Notes under the pieces: generated by a model | What the model was told of the DNA's origin: nothing | Database searches by the model: none | The model's input: the letters and a program-made list of their open reading frames with translations, nothing else | Position numbers and translations under genes: made by a program | Source of the DNA: Spinacia oleracea | Lineage: Eukaryota > Streptophyta > Magnoliopsida > Caryophyllales > Amaranthaceae | Direction: 5' to 3' | Length of the DNA: 64,000 nucleotides | Assembly: GCF_020520425.1 (NCBI RefSeq) | Contig: NC_079490.1 | Span: 4,960,001-5,024,000, forward strand | Shown here: piece by piece, positions 1 to 11,980 of the stretch | Position numbering within the stretch: position 1 is the stretch's first letter | How the letters are laid out: each line of letters starts with the position of its first letter

Positions 1-894
1 GTTGAGAGCATGTGTTTTAGATTTTCAAGGAACTTGGGAAAAGTTCCTACCTATGGTTGAATTTTCGTACAACAACAGTTACCAGGCCACCATTGGTATG
101 GCACCGTATGAAGCTCTTTATGGAAGGAGATGTCGAACACCGTTGTGCTGGAGTGATATTGATGAAGCACGTGTTATAGGACCTGAATTGATTCAAGAAA
201 CTACTGACAAGATTCGTTTGATCCAATCAAGAATGAAGGCAGCACAAAGTAGGCAAAAGAGTTATGCAGACCAACGAAGAAGACCATTAGAATTTGAAGT
301 TGGAGATCACGTGTTCTTGAAAATTTCGCCAACGAAAGGAATAATGAGATTTGGTCAAACAGGAAAATTGAGCCCAAGATACATCGGGCCATATGAGATA
401 TTAGAAAGAGTAGGAGCAGTAGCATATCGGCTAGCTTTACCAACCGATTTGGAAAAGGTGCATAATGTGTTCCACGTGTCGATGTTAAGGAAATATGTTC
501 CTGATCCTAGTCATGTGATTACGCACGAACCCTTGTTATTGCGTAACGATCTTACATATGAGGAAAAACCAATTGAAATTCTTGAACGAAGAGAAAAGCG
601 ACTTAGAAACAAAGTAATTCCAATGGTTAAAGTCTTGTGGGCCAATCACTTGACATCTGAAGCCACATGGGAAGTCGAAGCACAAATGAGATCGAAATAT
701 CCCCAGTTATTCGTTTAGAAACAATAAGACGTATGAATCTTTATTATGTTATATGAATGATTATGTTATAATGTTATTCGATCATATTTGCATAACGAAT
801 AAAACGATTAAATATGACATGTATGATTTCTAAGAATGGAAAGTTCGACTGAGCTCCAGTTTCGAGGACGAAACTTTTTCTAAGGGGGTAAGAG
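1..894 (+). mobile_element. 3' end of the internal region of an upstream chromovirus copy
   Basis: This stretch matches 17847-18740 of the complete element further right, and I saw no difference between them. It holds the end of the polyprotein, a short 3' untranslated part, and a purine-rich tract at 882-894 that would prime plus-strand synthesis directly before the LTR at 895. Its own 5' part lies outside the window. Together with 895-21282 this gives the order internal-LTR-internal-LTR, as expected for tandem copies sharing an LTR. Confidence 0.9.
2..718 (+). CDS. Ty3/gypsy polyprotein, C-terminal part (integrase end and chromodomain), partial
   Basis: This is the last 238 codons of a Ty3/gypsy polyprotein; the start is off the left edge. 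It carries the end of the integrase core, the C-terminal integrase region with the FHVSMLRKY motif, and a terminal chromodomain-like segment of about 55 residues ending in YPQLFV. It is identical in translation to the end of the complete polyprotein at 14017-18564. In chromoviruses the chromodomain is thought to guide integration towards particular chromatin. There is no internal stop, so this copy may also have been intact. Confidence 0.9.
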   Translation: MRACVLDFQGTWEKFLPMVEFSYNNSYQATIGMAPYEALYGRRCRTPLCWSDIDEARVIGPELIQETTDKIRLIQSRMKAAQSRQKSYADQRRRPLEFEVGDHVFLKISPTKGIMRFGQTGKLSPRYIGPYEILERVGAVAYRLALPTDLEKVHNVFHVSMLRKYVPDPSHVITHEPLLLRNDLTYEEKPIEILERREKRLRNKVIPMVKVLWANHLTSEATWEVEAQMRSKYPQLFV

Positions 895-2979
895 TGTAAT
901 ACCCCGGATTTTTAAAACTCGATTAATTATGCTTAAGTATTTTTATCATTTTAAATCCTAAATTCAAACTTTATTTTAATTAACGAAGTTTTATTTCGCT
1001 TGAATTTTTAATTTTTATAATTTAAATTTCATATTCACAAGCTTAATCTTAATATTTTCGGATTCTAAATAATTTCGAAACGTTCTTATCTTTATTCGAA
1101 AACTAAACCTATTTTACAAAAGTTTTATTTCACGATTTATTTATTTTTCAGATTATATTAATCTCGTATTTTCGAGAATAATTACGTTTTAAATATTTCG
1201 TACGGAAAATAAATTCAATTACTTGCACTTTATAAAATTATTTTCGGAAATTAATTTAGCCAAATCATTATTTTAATTTTAGTTAATAGTAATTAAATTC
1301 TGAAAATTAGCTCAAAATTACGAAATTACCCTTATTAACACCTAAATGAAACAAGTCAGTTTCTCTTCTTTCTCTTCTTCTTCCTCACGCCACTTTGGCC
1401 ATGGAAGTCAAAACCTTCACTTTCTACTTGTCACCACCACAAGGCAACTCAATCTACTTGTCACCACCATAATGCAACTCAAGACTTACTCATCAAACCT
1501 ATTTGAATATCTGGAAATCTAAACTAGAATAGCTCATCTTAATCATCACTTTCATTGATTCAATTTCTTCCACTTGTCAATACAATCAAGCTGAGTTGTT
1601 GCATTCATGGAGCCCCATGACAACTATAAATAGCTGCTCAATCATCCCAAATGAACCACAAATCAGATTAACCACCAATTTATAATTCACCATTGAAATT
1701 CATTTAAAATAAATTCAAGATTTTAGAACACCATAACCACCACCACCGTGACTGCCACCACTTACCGCCACCACCACTGCCTTATTTCTCCGGCAACCCC
1801 AACAACCCGCACCACCACCCTTCGCCGTCCCTTTTCCCCCGCGCCCAACCTCCCCTTCGTCGTCCCTCTCCTCTGCGCCCAACTCCCTCCGCCTCTCTCT
1901 TCCACGAAGCCACTCCAGTCGACACCGTACCTCCCTGCCACCACCATCACCAGCGCATTGCGCCGCCCAGAACCACCAAGCCGCCGCCCTCCATCTCCTC
2001 TCCCTCTGCTGCTTCACCCTCTTGTTTCTCTCCTTCGTGCCTGCTCTGCCTTGTGCGTGAAACCAAGTTCCAACTTTGGAACTTTGGTTTGCTTAATAAC
2101 TCAAAGTAAGCCCAAATTCTACTTAGGCCCAATTCTTCTTATTAAAATTTCTGATTTTTGCTATTTCATTCCAATGAGTGTTATTTTATGCAATTAAATT
2201 TAAGAACTATCTAGCATTATTATTATTTTCAAATTTAAACTACTAACACATGTATTCCCTTAAAACTTGAATTTGATTATAAACTTTATCTAATTAATTT
2301 ATGAATTTATCAACTAAAACTTATTTAGAAATATTGATTTTACAATATTTATAGTTTTAATATTAATTCAATAATTTAATCTTTTGAAAGAATTCGGACT
2401 CGGAGCTCAGGACGAACAAACCAACGAAAATCCTTAGCAAAATCGTGGAAGTGAGGTAACGGCTATTGCTAGTACCCGCAATTCCCTTATAAATGTGATT
2501 ATAAAATTACAACGTATGATTGATTTATTAAATGAATGTTTTGACATGTTTTATGAATCGCGGGAAATGAAATATGATTTTATTGAATAATTTATTATAA
2601 TATGATTTGATGGAATTATTCCTTATTTTATGATTGATTATAAAATGCTTTGATGATTGATTGAATTTCTTATAGAATGCTGTTTATAAGAAACCATGAA
2701 AGAAAGGATGTTTGATCTTATGATCCAAAGGAATTATGTTGCTTCAACTGAAAAGACTAAAATGTAAAAATTAAACGAAACATGATAAATGAAAGTGAAA
2801 TTCCTAGTCCGTTTGGCAGTATATGTTCACAGGTTACGATTCTCGGTCATGCATGTACCCATGGGGCATCCGCCCATTGAGCCAAGGCTCTCATGTTTTC
2901 GGGCCAAGGCCCCATGTTTATGGACAGCGGTCCATCGTGGAAGACGTTCCACCATGTCATACTTGCCACGACTAGCATG
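895..2979 (+). repeat. Chromovirus LTR (copy 1), left portion before the nested copia insertion
   Basis: The LTR begins TGTAATACCCC at 895 and corresponds to 18741-20825 of LTR copy 2 with a constant offset of 17846 and no indels. I saw three substitutions against copy 2, at 907, 1944 and 1978. A TATA box (CTATAAATA) lies at 1624-1632. Downstream is a proline- and histidine-rich low-complexity stretch that opens frames on both strands; I regard these as non-coding because they lie inside the LTR. The copia element interrupts the LTR after GCATG at 2975-2979, and the remaining 457 bp continue at 13346-13802. Confidence 0.92.
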
Positions 2980-4322
2980 TGTTAGGTTATGATTCATATG
3001 ACAGTTCATAAATCATGCGGAAAAACCATAAAGCCAGGAAACATATTATTTACACATAATCATTTAGCATAGTTTAGATGCATACTCTTTGTTGCGTGCC
3101 TTCCCTAGCTGCGCCCGAACCGAACAAGAACAAGTCTTTAGGACTCCAAGTGTCGTCCCTCCGTAGATAGTCCACAGCACGTCCGGATCCGCCTTAAGAT
3201 TGACCAACTAGAATCGCCCTTAAGGTTCTAATATTTTCGGTTGGGTAGGCAAGAATATTGGCTGATTTTTCTGCTTAAAAATCTTAGTTTTGAATACTTA
3301 AAAACTTGTATATAAATAATGAGCCCTAGGCCTTTATTTATAGAGTTATGGAAAAGGAATCGCAATCCTAGTAGGATACGAATTAATTGAAATTAGAATC
3401 CTACATGAATTCTATTTAATTAATTTATCTAATTAGGAATAGGAATTTAATCACACACTAACTCTTGCAGTTTTAGGAATCACGCATGAGCACAAACTCA
3501 CACACACACACGGCAGCCACAAGGGCTGCCCATGCGCATGCGAGCAGCAGCCCATGCAGCGCGGCCCACGCATCCGTGGCCTTGGTGCGCGCTGGGCTTG
3601 TGGCGTGCGTGCTTGCTGGGCGATGGCCCGGCTTCGTGCTGGGCCTTCGTCCGGCAGGCCTCGTCCGATGCTAATTCGTACGATACGCTTCCGATTAAAT
3701 TTCCATTTCCGGAATCTATTTCCGATACGAACAATATTTAATATTTCCGATTCCGGAATTAATTTCCGTTTCGAACAAATATTTAATATTTCCGTTTCCG
3801 GAATTATTTTCCGATTCCGGTAATATTTCCGATTCCGACAATATTTCCGTTTCCGGCAATATTTCCGATTCTGGTAATATTTCCATTTCCAATAATATTT
3901 TCCGATACGTACCATGTTTCCGTTTCCGGCAACATCTACGACTTGGATAATATTCATATTTCCGACACGATCCATATTTCCGTTTCCGGCAATATCATCG
4001 TTTCCGGAGTATTCATTTCTTGCCTATGACGATCTTAGCTCCCACTGAAACCAAGATCCGTCGGTTCCGAATATTCATAGATGGAGTATTTAATGCCATT
4101 AAATACTTGATCCGTTTACGTACTATTTGTGTGACCCTACGGGTTCAGTCAAGAGTAAGCTGTGGATTAATATCATTAATTCCACTTGAACTGAAGCGGC
4201 CTCTAGCTAGGCATTCAGCTCACTTGATCTCACTGAATTATTAACTTGTTAATTAATACTGAACCGCATTTATTAGACTTAACATAGAATGCATACTTGG
4301 ACCAAGGGCATTATTTCCTTCA
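2980..4322 (-). repeat. Copia element 3' LTR
   Basis: The LTR is 1343 bp, starting TGTTAGG and ending TTCA in plus-strand reading. On the minus strand a TATA box (TCTATAAATAAAGG) lies at about 3333-3346. The U3 part upstream of it holds a degenerate array of TTTCCGATTCCGG-type units at roughly 3690-4010. The frames seen across that array on both strands are products of the repeat and are not called as genes. Confidence 0.95.
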
Positions 4323-4336
4323 GTCTCCCACTTGTC
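4323..4336 (-). other. Polypurine tract of the copia element
   Basis: Read on the minus strand, AAGTGGGAGAC directly abuts the 3' LTR. This is the usual copia form of the plus-strand primer. Between it and the polyprotein stop lie about 850 bp of 3' untranslated internal sequence (4337-5186) with no convincing gene. Confidence 0.8.
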
Positions 4337-5186
4337 CTTAGGGACAAGTGTGCATTTCCTAATTCCTTTGTCGCTCGATGCTTGCTCTTGAACATAAGGT
4401 AAGAGTTGTCATCCTTATTATGTCCAGAGGTGTTCCTCGGTTTCAGAGTTCAACTGATCAAATAAACAGATAATCATAGCCTATGATTCATCCGAGCACG
4501 ACCATGCATTTCACAGTTTCTAGCTCTCCGAGTGGCCTTGTACAACTTTTAAGCATCTCTTCCCGATTTATGGGAGGACAATCCCAATCTTGCGATCTTG
4601 AGATTAGACTTCGTTTGATAGGTGATTACCTGAGCGTTGCCTTTATAGCCTCCTTTTACGGTGCGACGGTTGGTCAACGTCAAAGCAACCAGTTCTCAAA
4701 CAAGTAATCTCAAATCACTCAGGTATTGAGGATTTAGTGTCTAATAATTTAATGAAATTTACTTATGACAGACTTTCATCTCTTACAGTAAAGTTTCATA
4801 GGTCTTGTCCGATACTAGTCTTCCCAAAGTAAGTATCTATGCAAATGATTATGACATTGCCATGTCCACATAGTTCAAGAAACAGAACTACTAGTCATCT
4901 TGCATTCTAATCGTCTAACGTTTTCTATGCGTCCAATTTTATAGAAAACTCCGATTAGGGACCATTTTCAACCTTTGACATTCAAGTTCACTTGATAGAC
5001 ATTTCTTAGTCACAGGACTGGTCCTGACAGTCTATCTTGAATATATCGTCAAGTTGAAGGGACTCATCATTTAATAAACCACAAATTAAATGGAAAAATG
5101 AATTTCTTTCATTTATTGTGAATTATTAACCAATAATGTTTTACAAAGATTTAAACTCTAAAACTTTAAAACATTAAACAGAGACA

Positions 5187-8100
5187 TCAAAGCCATTCTC
5201 CAATATGCTTGATTCCCATAGCTGCAGTGTGCGAGTTGTGCTTCGCTTGCGGCAGAGGTTTAGTTAATGGATCTGATATGTTGTCATCAGTTCCAATTTT
5301 GCTTATCTCGACTTCTTTTCTTTCAACGAACTCTCGTAGAAGGTGAAATCTACGAAGTACATGCTTGACTCTCTGGTGGTGTCTAGGCTCTTTTGCCTGT
5401 GCAATAGCTCCGTTATTATCACAATACAGGGCTATTGGTCCTTTAATGGAGGGGACTACACCAAGTTCTCCTATGAACTTCCTTAGCCATATAGCTTCCT
5501 TTGCTGCTTCATGTGCAGCAATGTACTCCGCTTCAGTTGTAGAATCCGCAATGGTGCTTTGCTTAGCACTTTTCCAGCTTACTGCTCCTCCGTTGAGGCA
5601 GAAGACAAACCCAGACTGTGATCTGAAATCATCTTTGTCGGTTTGGAAACTTGCGTCCGTATAGCCTTTAACAATTAATTCATCATCTCCACCATAGACC
5701 AGGAAGTCATCTTTGTGCCTTTTCAGGTACTTCAGAATGTTCTTGGCAGCAGTCCAATGCGCCTCTCCTGGGTCTGACTGGTATCTGCTCGTAGCACTGA
5801 GTGCGTACGCAACATCCGGGCGTGTACATATCATAGCATACATTATTGAACCAATCAATGATGCATATGGAATCCCATTCATTCGTCTACGCTCATCAAG
5901 TGTTTTTGGGCACTGAGTCTTGCTTAGAGTCATTCCATGAGACATGGGTAGGTAGCCTCGCTTGGAGTCCGCCATCTTGAACCTATCAAGCACCTTATTG
6001 ATATAAGTGCTTTGACTAAGTCCAATCATCTTTTTAGATCTATCTCTGTAAATCTTGATGCCCAATATGTACTGTGCTTCTCCTAGATCCTTCATCGAAA
6101 AACATTTCCCAAGCCAAATCTTGACAGAGTTCAACATAGGAATGTCATTTCCGATAAGCAATATGTCGTCGACATATAATACTAGGAAAGCAATTTTGCT
6201 CCCACTGACCTTCTTGTATACACAAGATTCGTCCGCGTTCTTGATGAAACCAAAGTCACTGACTGCTTCATCAAAACGTATATTCCAGCTCCTGGATGCC
6301 TGCTTCAATCCGTAGATTGACTTCTTTAGCTTGCATACCTTTTTAGCATTCTTTGGATCCTCAAAACCTTCAGGCTGTGTCATAAACACAGTTTCTGTTA
6401 AAACGCCGTTTAAGAAAGCAGTTTTGACATCCATCTGCCATATTTCGTAATCGTAATATGCAGCGATTGCTAACATTATTCGAATAGACTTTAGCATTGC
6501 AACTGGTGAAAAGGTTTCATCGTAATCCACACCGTGGACTTGCCTGTAACCTTTTGCAACCAATCTAGCTTTGAAAACTTCAAGTTTCCCATCCTTGTCC
6601 TTTTTCAGTTTGAAAACCCATTTGCTTCCAATGGCTTGGTAGCCATCTGGCAAATCGACCAAATCCCATACTTGGTTTTCAGACATGGAGTCTAATTCAG
6701 ATTGCATGGCTTCTTGCCATTGCTTGGAGCTAGGGCTCGTCATAGCTTGCTTGTAAGTCGCAGGTTCATCACTTTCAAGTAATAGAACGTCATAGCTCTC
6801 GTTCGTCAAAATACCTAAGTACCTTTCCGGTTGAGATCTATATCTTTGCGATCTACGCGGGGTAACATTTCTAGATTGACCATGATTCTCACCAGATTCT
6901 TCTAAAGATCTCTGAGTTTCACCCTGAATGTCATCTTGAGCATTCTCTAGAGTTTGTTGTTCGACTCGAATTTCTTCGAGGTCTACTTTTCTCCCACTTG
7001 TCATTTTGGAAATATGATCCTTCTCCAAAAAGACACCATCTCGAGCAACAAACACTTTGTTCTCAGATGTATTGTAGAAGTAATACCCCTTTGTTTCCTT
7101 TGGATAGCCCACAAGGATACATTTGTCAGATTTTGGATGAAGTTTGTCTGAAATTAATCGTTTGACGTATACTTCACATCCCCAAATCTTAAGAAAAGAC
7201 ACATTTGGAGGCTTTCCAAACCATAATTCGTATGGAGTCTTTTCGACAGCTTTAGACGGAGCTCTATTTATAGTGAGTGCAGCTGTATTTAGTGCATGTC
7301 CCCAAAATTCTAATGGAAGTTCGGCCTGACCCATCATTGACCTGAACATGTCTAGCAAGGTTCTGTTCCTCCGTTCCGACACACCGTTCCATTGTGGTGT
7401 TCCAGGAGGAGTCAATTCTGATAGAATTCCACATTCTTTCAGATGGTCATCAAATTCATAGCTCAGATATTCACCGCCTCTATCAGACCGCAGTGCCTTA
7501 ATCTTCTTGCCTAATTGATTCTCTACTTCACTCTGAAATTCCTTGAATTTGTCAAAGGATTCAGACTTATGCTTCATTAGGTAGACATAACCATACCTAC
7601 TGAAGTCATCAGTGAAAGTGATAAAGTAGCTGAAACCACCTCTAGCATTTGTACTCATTGGTCCACATACATCTGTATGGATTAAACCCAATAGTTCATT
7701 TGCTCTTTCTCCAACTTTGGAGAAAGGTTGCTTTGTCATTTTGCCAAGTAAACATGATTCGCATTTACCATAATCCTCTAAGTCAAATGGTTCTAGAATT
7801 CCTTCTCTTTGAAGTCTTTCTAAGCGTTTCAAGTTTATATGGCCTAATCGACAATGCCACAGATAGGTGAGATCTGAATCACCCTTTTTGGCCTTTTTGG
7901 TATTTATGTTATATACTTGTTTGTCGTGATCTAATAAATAAAGTCCATTGACTAATCTAGCAGATCCATAAAACATCTCTTTAAAATAAAACGAACAACT
8001 ATTGTCTTTTATTATAAAGGAAAATCCCTTAGCATCTAAGCAAGAAACTGAAATGATGTTTTTAGTAAGACTTGGAACATGGAAACATTCTTCCAGTTCC

Positions 8101-9152
8101 AAAACTAGCCCGGAGGGCAACGACAAATAGTAAGTTCCTACAGCTAATGCAGCAATCCGTGCTCCATTTCCCACTCGTAGGTCGACTTCACCCTTGCTTA
8201 ACTTTCTACTTCTTCTTAGTCCCTGTGGATTGGAACATAAGTGTGAGCCACAACCTGTATCTAATACCCAAGAAGTTGAATTAGCAAGTATACAGTCTAT
8301 AACGAAAATACCTGAAGATGGAACGACTGTTCCGTTCTTCTGATCTTCCTTTAGCTTCAAGCAATCTCTCTTCCAATGCCCCTTCTTCTTGCAGTAGAAG
8401 CATTCGGATTCAGAAGTGGGTTGACTGACCTTCCTCTTTGCAGATTTGGCGCCAGTTTTCTTAGTTGGGCTGGCCTTGTTGCCACCTTTCTTAGCATTCC
8501 TCTTCTTTCCAGATTTCTTGAACTTGCCCCCACGCACCATAAGCACATCCTGCTTATCACTTTTGAGCGTCTTTTCAGCGGTCTTCAGCATACCGTGAAG
8601 CTCAGTGAGCGTTTTGTCCAGACTATTCATACTGTAGTTCAGTTTGAACTGATCATACCCGCTATGAAGAGAATGGAGGATGGTGTCTATAGCCATTTCC
8701 TGAGAAAATTGCTGATCCAGCCGACTCATATTCTCAATGAGTCCAATCATTTTGAGAACATGTGGACTTACGGGCTCGCCTTTCTTAAGCTTGGTCTCAA
8801 GAATTTGCCTATGAGTCTCGAATCTTTCGACTCGAGCCAGATCTTGGAACATGTTCTTCAACTCACTGATGATTGTGAAAGCATCTGAGTTGATGAACGT
8901 TTTCTGCAGATCCGCACTCATGGTGGCGAGCATTAGACATTTCACATCCTTGTTGGCATCAATCCAACGATTGAGGGCTGCCTGAGTGACCCCGTCGCCT
9001 GGAGCTTCGGGCATCGCCTCATCTAGGACATACTCCTTTTCTTCCTGCATAAGAACTATTTGCAAGTTCCTTTGCCAGTCAAGGAAGTTTTTCCCGTTCA
9101 ACTTCTCCTTTTCGAGAATTGATCGAATGTTGAATGAATTGTTGTTTGCCAT
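5187..9152 (-). CDS. Ty1/copia gag-pol polyprotein (1321 aa)
   Basis: This single open frame encodes gag, protease, integrase, reverse transcriptase and RNase H in copia order. I start it at the ATG at 9152 (MANNNSF) because gag homology begins there; an upstream in-frame ATG at 9245 would add 31 unlikely residues. A CX2CX4HX4C zinc knuckle spans residues 251-264 and the protease DTG is at 298-300. The integrase follows with its GLIHTDVCGPM segment and a RSDRGGEY motif. The reverse transcriptase YVDD is at 993-996. The RNase H shows YTDAS, TTEAEY and YCDNNGA. No stop or frameshift is present, so the element may be autonomous. Confidence 0.96.
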   Translation of the reverse strand: MANNNSFNIRSILEKEKLNGKNFLDWQRNLQIVLMQEEKEYVLDEAMPEAPGDGVTQAALNRWIDANKDVKCLMLATMSADLQKTFINSDAFTIISELKNMFQDLARVERFETHRQILETKLKKGEPVSPHVLKMIGLIENMSRLDQQFSQEMAIDTILHSLHSGYDQFKLNYSMNSLDKTLTELHGMLKTAEKTLKSDKQDVLMVRGGKFKKSGKKRNAKKGGNKASPTKKTGAKSAKRKVSQPTSESECFYCKKKGHWKRDCLKLKEDQKNGTVVPSSGIFVIDCILANSTSWVLDTGCGSHLCSNPQGLRRSRKLSKGEVDLRVGNGARIAALAVGTYYLSLPSGLVLELEECFHVPSLTKNIISVSCLDAKGFSFIIKDNSCSFYFKEMFYGSARLVNGLYLLDHDKQVYNINTKKAKKGDSDLTYLWHCRLGHINLKRLERLQREGILEPFDLEDYGKCESCLLGKMTKQPFSKVGERANELLGLIHTDVCGPMSTNARGGFSYFITFTDDFSRYGYVYLMKHKSESFDKFKEFQSEVENQLGKKIKALRSDRGGEYLSYEFDDHLKECGILSELTPPGTPQWNGVSERRNRTLLDMFRSMMGQAELPLEFWGHALNTAALTINRAPSKAVEKTPYELWFGKPPNVSFLKIWGCEVYVKRLISDKLHPKSDKCILVGYPKETKGYYFYNTSENKVFVARDGVFLEKDHISKMTSGRKVDLEEIRVEQQTLENAQDDIQGETQRSLEESGENHGQSRNVTPRRSQRYRSQPERYLGILTNESYDVLLLESDEPATYKQAMTSPSSKQWQEAMQSELDSMSENQVWDLVDLPDGYQAIGSKWVFKLKKDKDGKLEVFKARLVAKGYRQVHGVDYDETFSPVAMLKSIRIMLAIAAYYDYEIWQMDVKTAFLNGVLTETVFMTQPEGFEDPKNAKKVCKLKKSIYGLKQASRSWNIRFDEAVSDFGFIKNADESCVYKKVSGSKIAFLVLYVDDILLIGNDIPMLNSVKIWLGKCFSMKDLGEAQYILGIKIYRDRSKKMIGLSQSTYINKVLDRFKMADSKRGYLPMSHGMTLSKTQCPKTLDERRRMNGIPYASLIGSIMYAMICTRPDVAYALSATSRYQSDPGEAHWTAAKNILKYLKRHKDDFLVYGGDDELIVKGYTDASFQTDKDDFRSQSGFVFCLNGGAVSWKSAKQSTIADSTTEAEYIAAHEAAKEAIWLRKFIGELGVVPSIKGPIALYCDNNGAIAQAKEPRHHQRVKHVLRRFHLLREFVERKEVEISKIGTDDNISDPLTKPLPQAKHNSHTAAMGIKHIGEWL

Positions 9153-11980
9153 ATTAAAAACTACAATTGAAAAGAATAAACAAATAAATAACCATTCACA
9201 GTTTCTCTTAATAAACTTAAATTCTAGCATACATGCATAATTCAATGTTTATTAAGCATTTTATTCAAGTTATGTGTTCCGGCAGGTGTGAATAAAATGA
9301 TTCCAAGATCCTAAAATCATTGAAGAACTAAGCACAGTTTGTCGACTTAATCCTAGAACATCTTAGGTAAGCAAAAGCCTTTTGCTAATAGTCTAGAAAC
9401 TATTCTTGGTTGATAGGTACGTCTAAGAACTTATTAGGTAAACCTATCGAATTTGCCACGACATAAAAGGACTCCTTACTTATATCGTTGAGTTTCACCA
9501 AAACTAACATGTACTCATAATTATTTGTGTACCTTGCCCCTTTAGGACCAATAAGTAACACCTCGCTGAGCGAAAACTATTACTAGATTGATGTAAAGGA
9601 TATCCAAGCAAGTGTATATTTTGGCATGGCACCTTTTAACTCAATTTTTTAAGTTTGGAACTTAAGGCTCTTACTATGTTGGTTAGATTTTAAGTGAACT
9701 AAAATCCTTAATCATGCAACATAATCAAGCTTTTGATCTCATGCATTTTAAGACATATTTAAAACAATAAATAACTTAAAACATGCATAAGATATTTGTG
9801 ATCTAGTATGGCCCGACTTCATCTTGAAGCTTTGACTTCAAAGTCCGTCTTGAAAATCTCCGTGGGAGGCACCATTTTCTTCAAATAGGATAAGCTATAA
9901 CTAATTACAACTATTTGATGGTACGCAGACCATATTTGAATTGAAAAATAACTTTGGTGCTTTAGACCAATTACATTCAAATTAATGGTACGCAGACCAT
10001 ATTTTCTATCCTATTTGGGCCATACTAGTCACTTCATAACCTGCAAAACAGTACATGTACAATATATACCATTCACCCATTCATTATCATGAATGGCCCA
10101 CATAGCTGGTTAGTAAAACACATTATGCATCACGTAAACATTTGCAGCAATTAATCAAGGGCACCAATAATCTACCAATTATTCAGTCCTTATTAATTCT
10201 AATCAAGTTGTTTTAACCTTAAGGATTTGTAGACCTAATCAAGAGTTTATGACTAAAAAGCGCTCCCACTTAAACCAATAAATTCATATGCTTTACTAAT
10301 TTTAAACATAAAATTGTATTTCTAGTCTAACCGGAAACATACAAATTTAATTAAAATTTAAAGCTCATATAAATTTATAATTGAATCCAAAAATTTAATT
10401 TAATTTCAGTCGCATTTAAATTAATTCATGATTTTAATTTTAGTAAAATAATTAGAATAAATTCCATTTATTATAATTATAATATTCAAAATTAAAATCC
10501 AAGAAATTAATTCAAATTATTAATTTTAAAATTAATTAAAATTACGTGAACTGAAATTTTCAAATTAAACATTCAAAACGATCTAATCGTAACGCAAACA
10601 CCCTACGCGTTGCACGCCCATGGGCCGTACGCACACAGCCATTGCTGGCCATGTGCGCGCAGCCCATGCGCTCGTCGCATAGCTGCTGCTGTCCTATCGC
10701 AAGCCTCCGCACAGCGCCCCATCGCACGCGAGCTATCGCTCGCAGTGCGCGCGCGCGAGATCGCTCGCTGGGCGCGCTGGCTCGCTCGCTGTGCGCGCGA
10801 GCCATCGCTCGCTGGGGCGCGACATCGCTCGCTGGGCGGGCGACATCGCGCGCTGTGCGCGCGAGCCATCGCTCGCTGGGGCGCGACATCGCTCGCTGGG
10901 CGAGCGACATCGCGCGCTGTGCGCGCGAGTAGTGCTGGGCGCAGCGCTCGTGGCACGCGAGCTTGCGCTCGCTGCGCGCGAGGCTGCGCGCACTTGTGCG
11001 AGGCAGCGCGCGTTGTGGCGCAGCTCGCTTGCTGCCCACACGCGACTGCCTTGGCTCGCTCTTCGCCCATGCCCATTCGTTCATTGCTCGTGGCACACGA
11101 CACAAGGCAGGGCTGCTGCCTTGTGCTCGTGCACTACGCCCTTGCTCATTGCATTCGTGCCGCACGGGCGACGAGCTCCCTTGCTCGTCGTCGCATGCCC
11201 GCATTATACAACACCCCTTAAGGGTAACACGAAGCGTCCATTGCTTCGTGCGTGCAAGTTATTTGAACGAATTGCATAAAAATTTAAAATTTATATTTAA
11301 AATTAATGACAAATTAATAAATAATATTAATTTCATAATTTTAGGGCGAAAAATCGAAAATTTATTATCCAATTGATTTCCGATTGATATGGATTCAAGT
11401 CTAGGTCATAAAAATTTAAAATTTATCGTAAATTTACAATTTTTATGGTGGTTTTTAATCATAGGTTTCTAATTAAATTACAATTAATTATGAAAATCAA
11501 ATTAATTCTAAATTATTCTAATTTTCAACAAATTAATCATAATTACAAATTAGATTGCATAATTAACAAGACTAGGCATTCAAACTTGTTAAACATATGC
11601 AGTAGGTCAATCAAAAATTCAAGATTTATCAACAAGAATCGCAAATATTTAATTTAACATCTTAAATTTACGAAATTTTGCATTCGAAAAACTAAAACCT
11701 TCGAAAAGTCATAGTTAGGCTTCGAATTTGAGAATTCTGGGTTCGGCAGAAAAATACTATTTTTGTCAAAATTTTAGAATGCCTTTTACATGCGGAATTG
11801 ACACAAAAATCACTCAATTCGGATGAGTAATGAAGAAACTTCCGAAAAACTGCGTACGTATAATTAAATAAACGCAATTTGCAATTAATTAACAATTACG
11901 AAAATTAATCACCCCTTTTAATTCTTGCAAATTTGTAATATTTAACCATGTTCACGCAATTTAGATTATGAAAATAATAA
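9153..11980 (-). other. Long non-coding leader of the copia element
   Basis: About 2.8 kb separate the primer binding site from the gag start, unusually long for a copia element. Most of it is AT-rich with no gene I can support. The exception is a GC-rich block at about 10600-11220, described separately. A minor duplicated phrase, GGTACGCAGACCATATTT, occurs at about 9921 and 9987. The region could hold packaging or translation signals, but nothing in the sequence shows this directly. Confidence 0.7.
10600..11220. repeat. GC-rich tandem repeat block in the copia leader
   Basis: Roughly 620 bp of very GC-rich DNA sit inside AT-rich leader. The core, about 10788-10930, repeats with a 64-bp period: GCCATCGCTCGCTGGGGCG occurs at 10801 and again at 10865, and GTGCGCGCGAG recurs at about 64-bp steps. 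Shorter CGCTCGCTG units extend on both sides. Long open frames appear in four or more reading frames at once, as GC-rich repeats produce, so I do not call them genes. Confidence 0.85.

Noticed and set aside
1715-2197. Open frames of 100 and 149 codons on opposite strands, also at 19561-20043
   Set aside because: Both copies lie inside the chromovirus LTR and reflect CCACCA/CCGCC low-complexity DNA, with no known domain.
3451-3975. Minus-strand open frame of 174 codons rich in Tyr/Arg/Lys, repeated at 12469-12993
   Set aside because: It is a translation of the TTTCCG repeat array in the copia LTR and is not a protein gene.
3690-4010. CRISPR-like regular array
   Set aside because: Units are degenerate and contiguous without unique spacers, and the context is a plant retroelement U3.
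9153-9245. Upstream in-frame ATG adding 31 residues to the copia polyprotein
   Set aside because: The extra residues are hydrophobic and unlike gag; homology starts at the MANNNSF methionine at 9152.
10560-11376. Several long open frames (up to 214 codons) on both strands in the GC-rich copia leader
   Set aside because: They overlap in four or more frames, consist of repeated Arg/Ala/Ser patterns from a 64-bp tandem repeat, and lie inside a retroelement leader.
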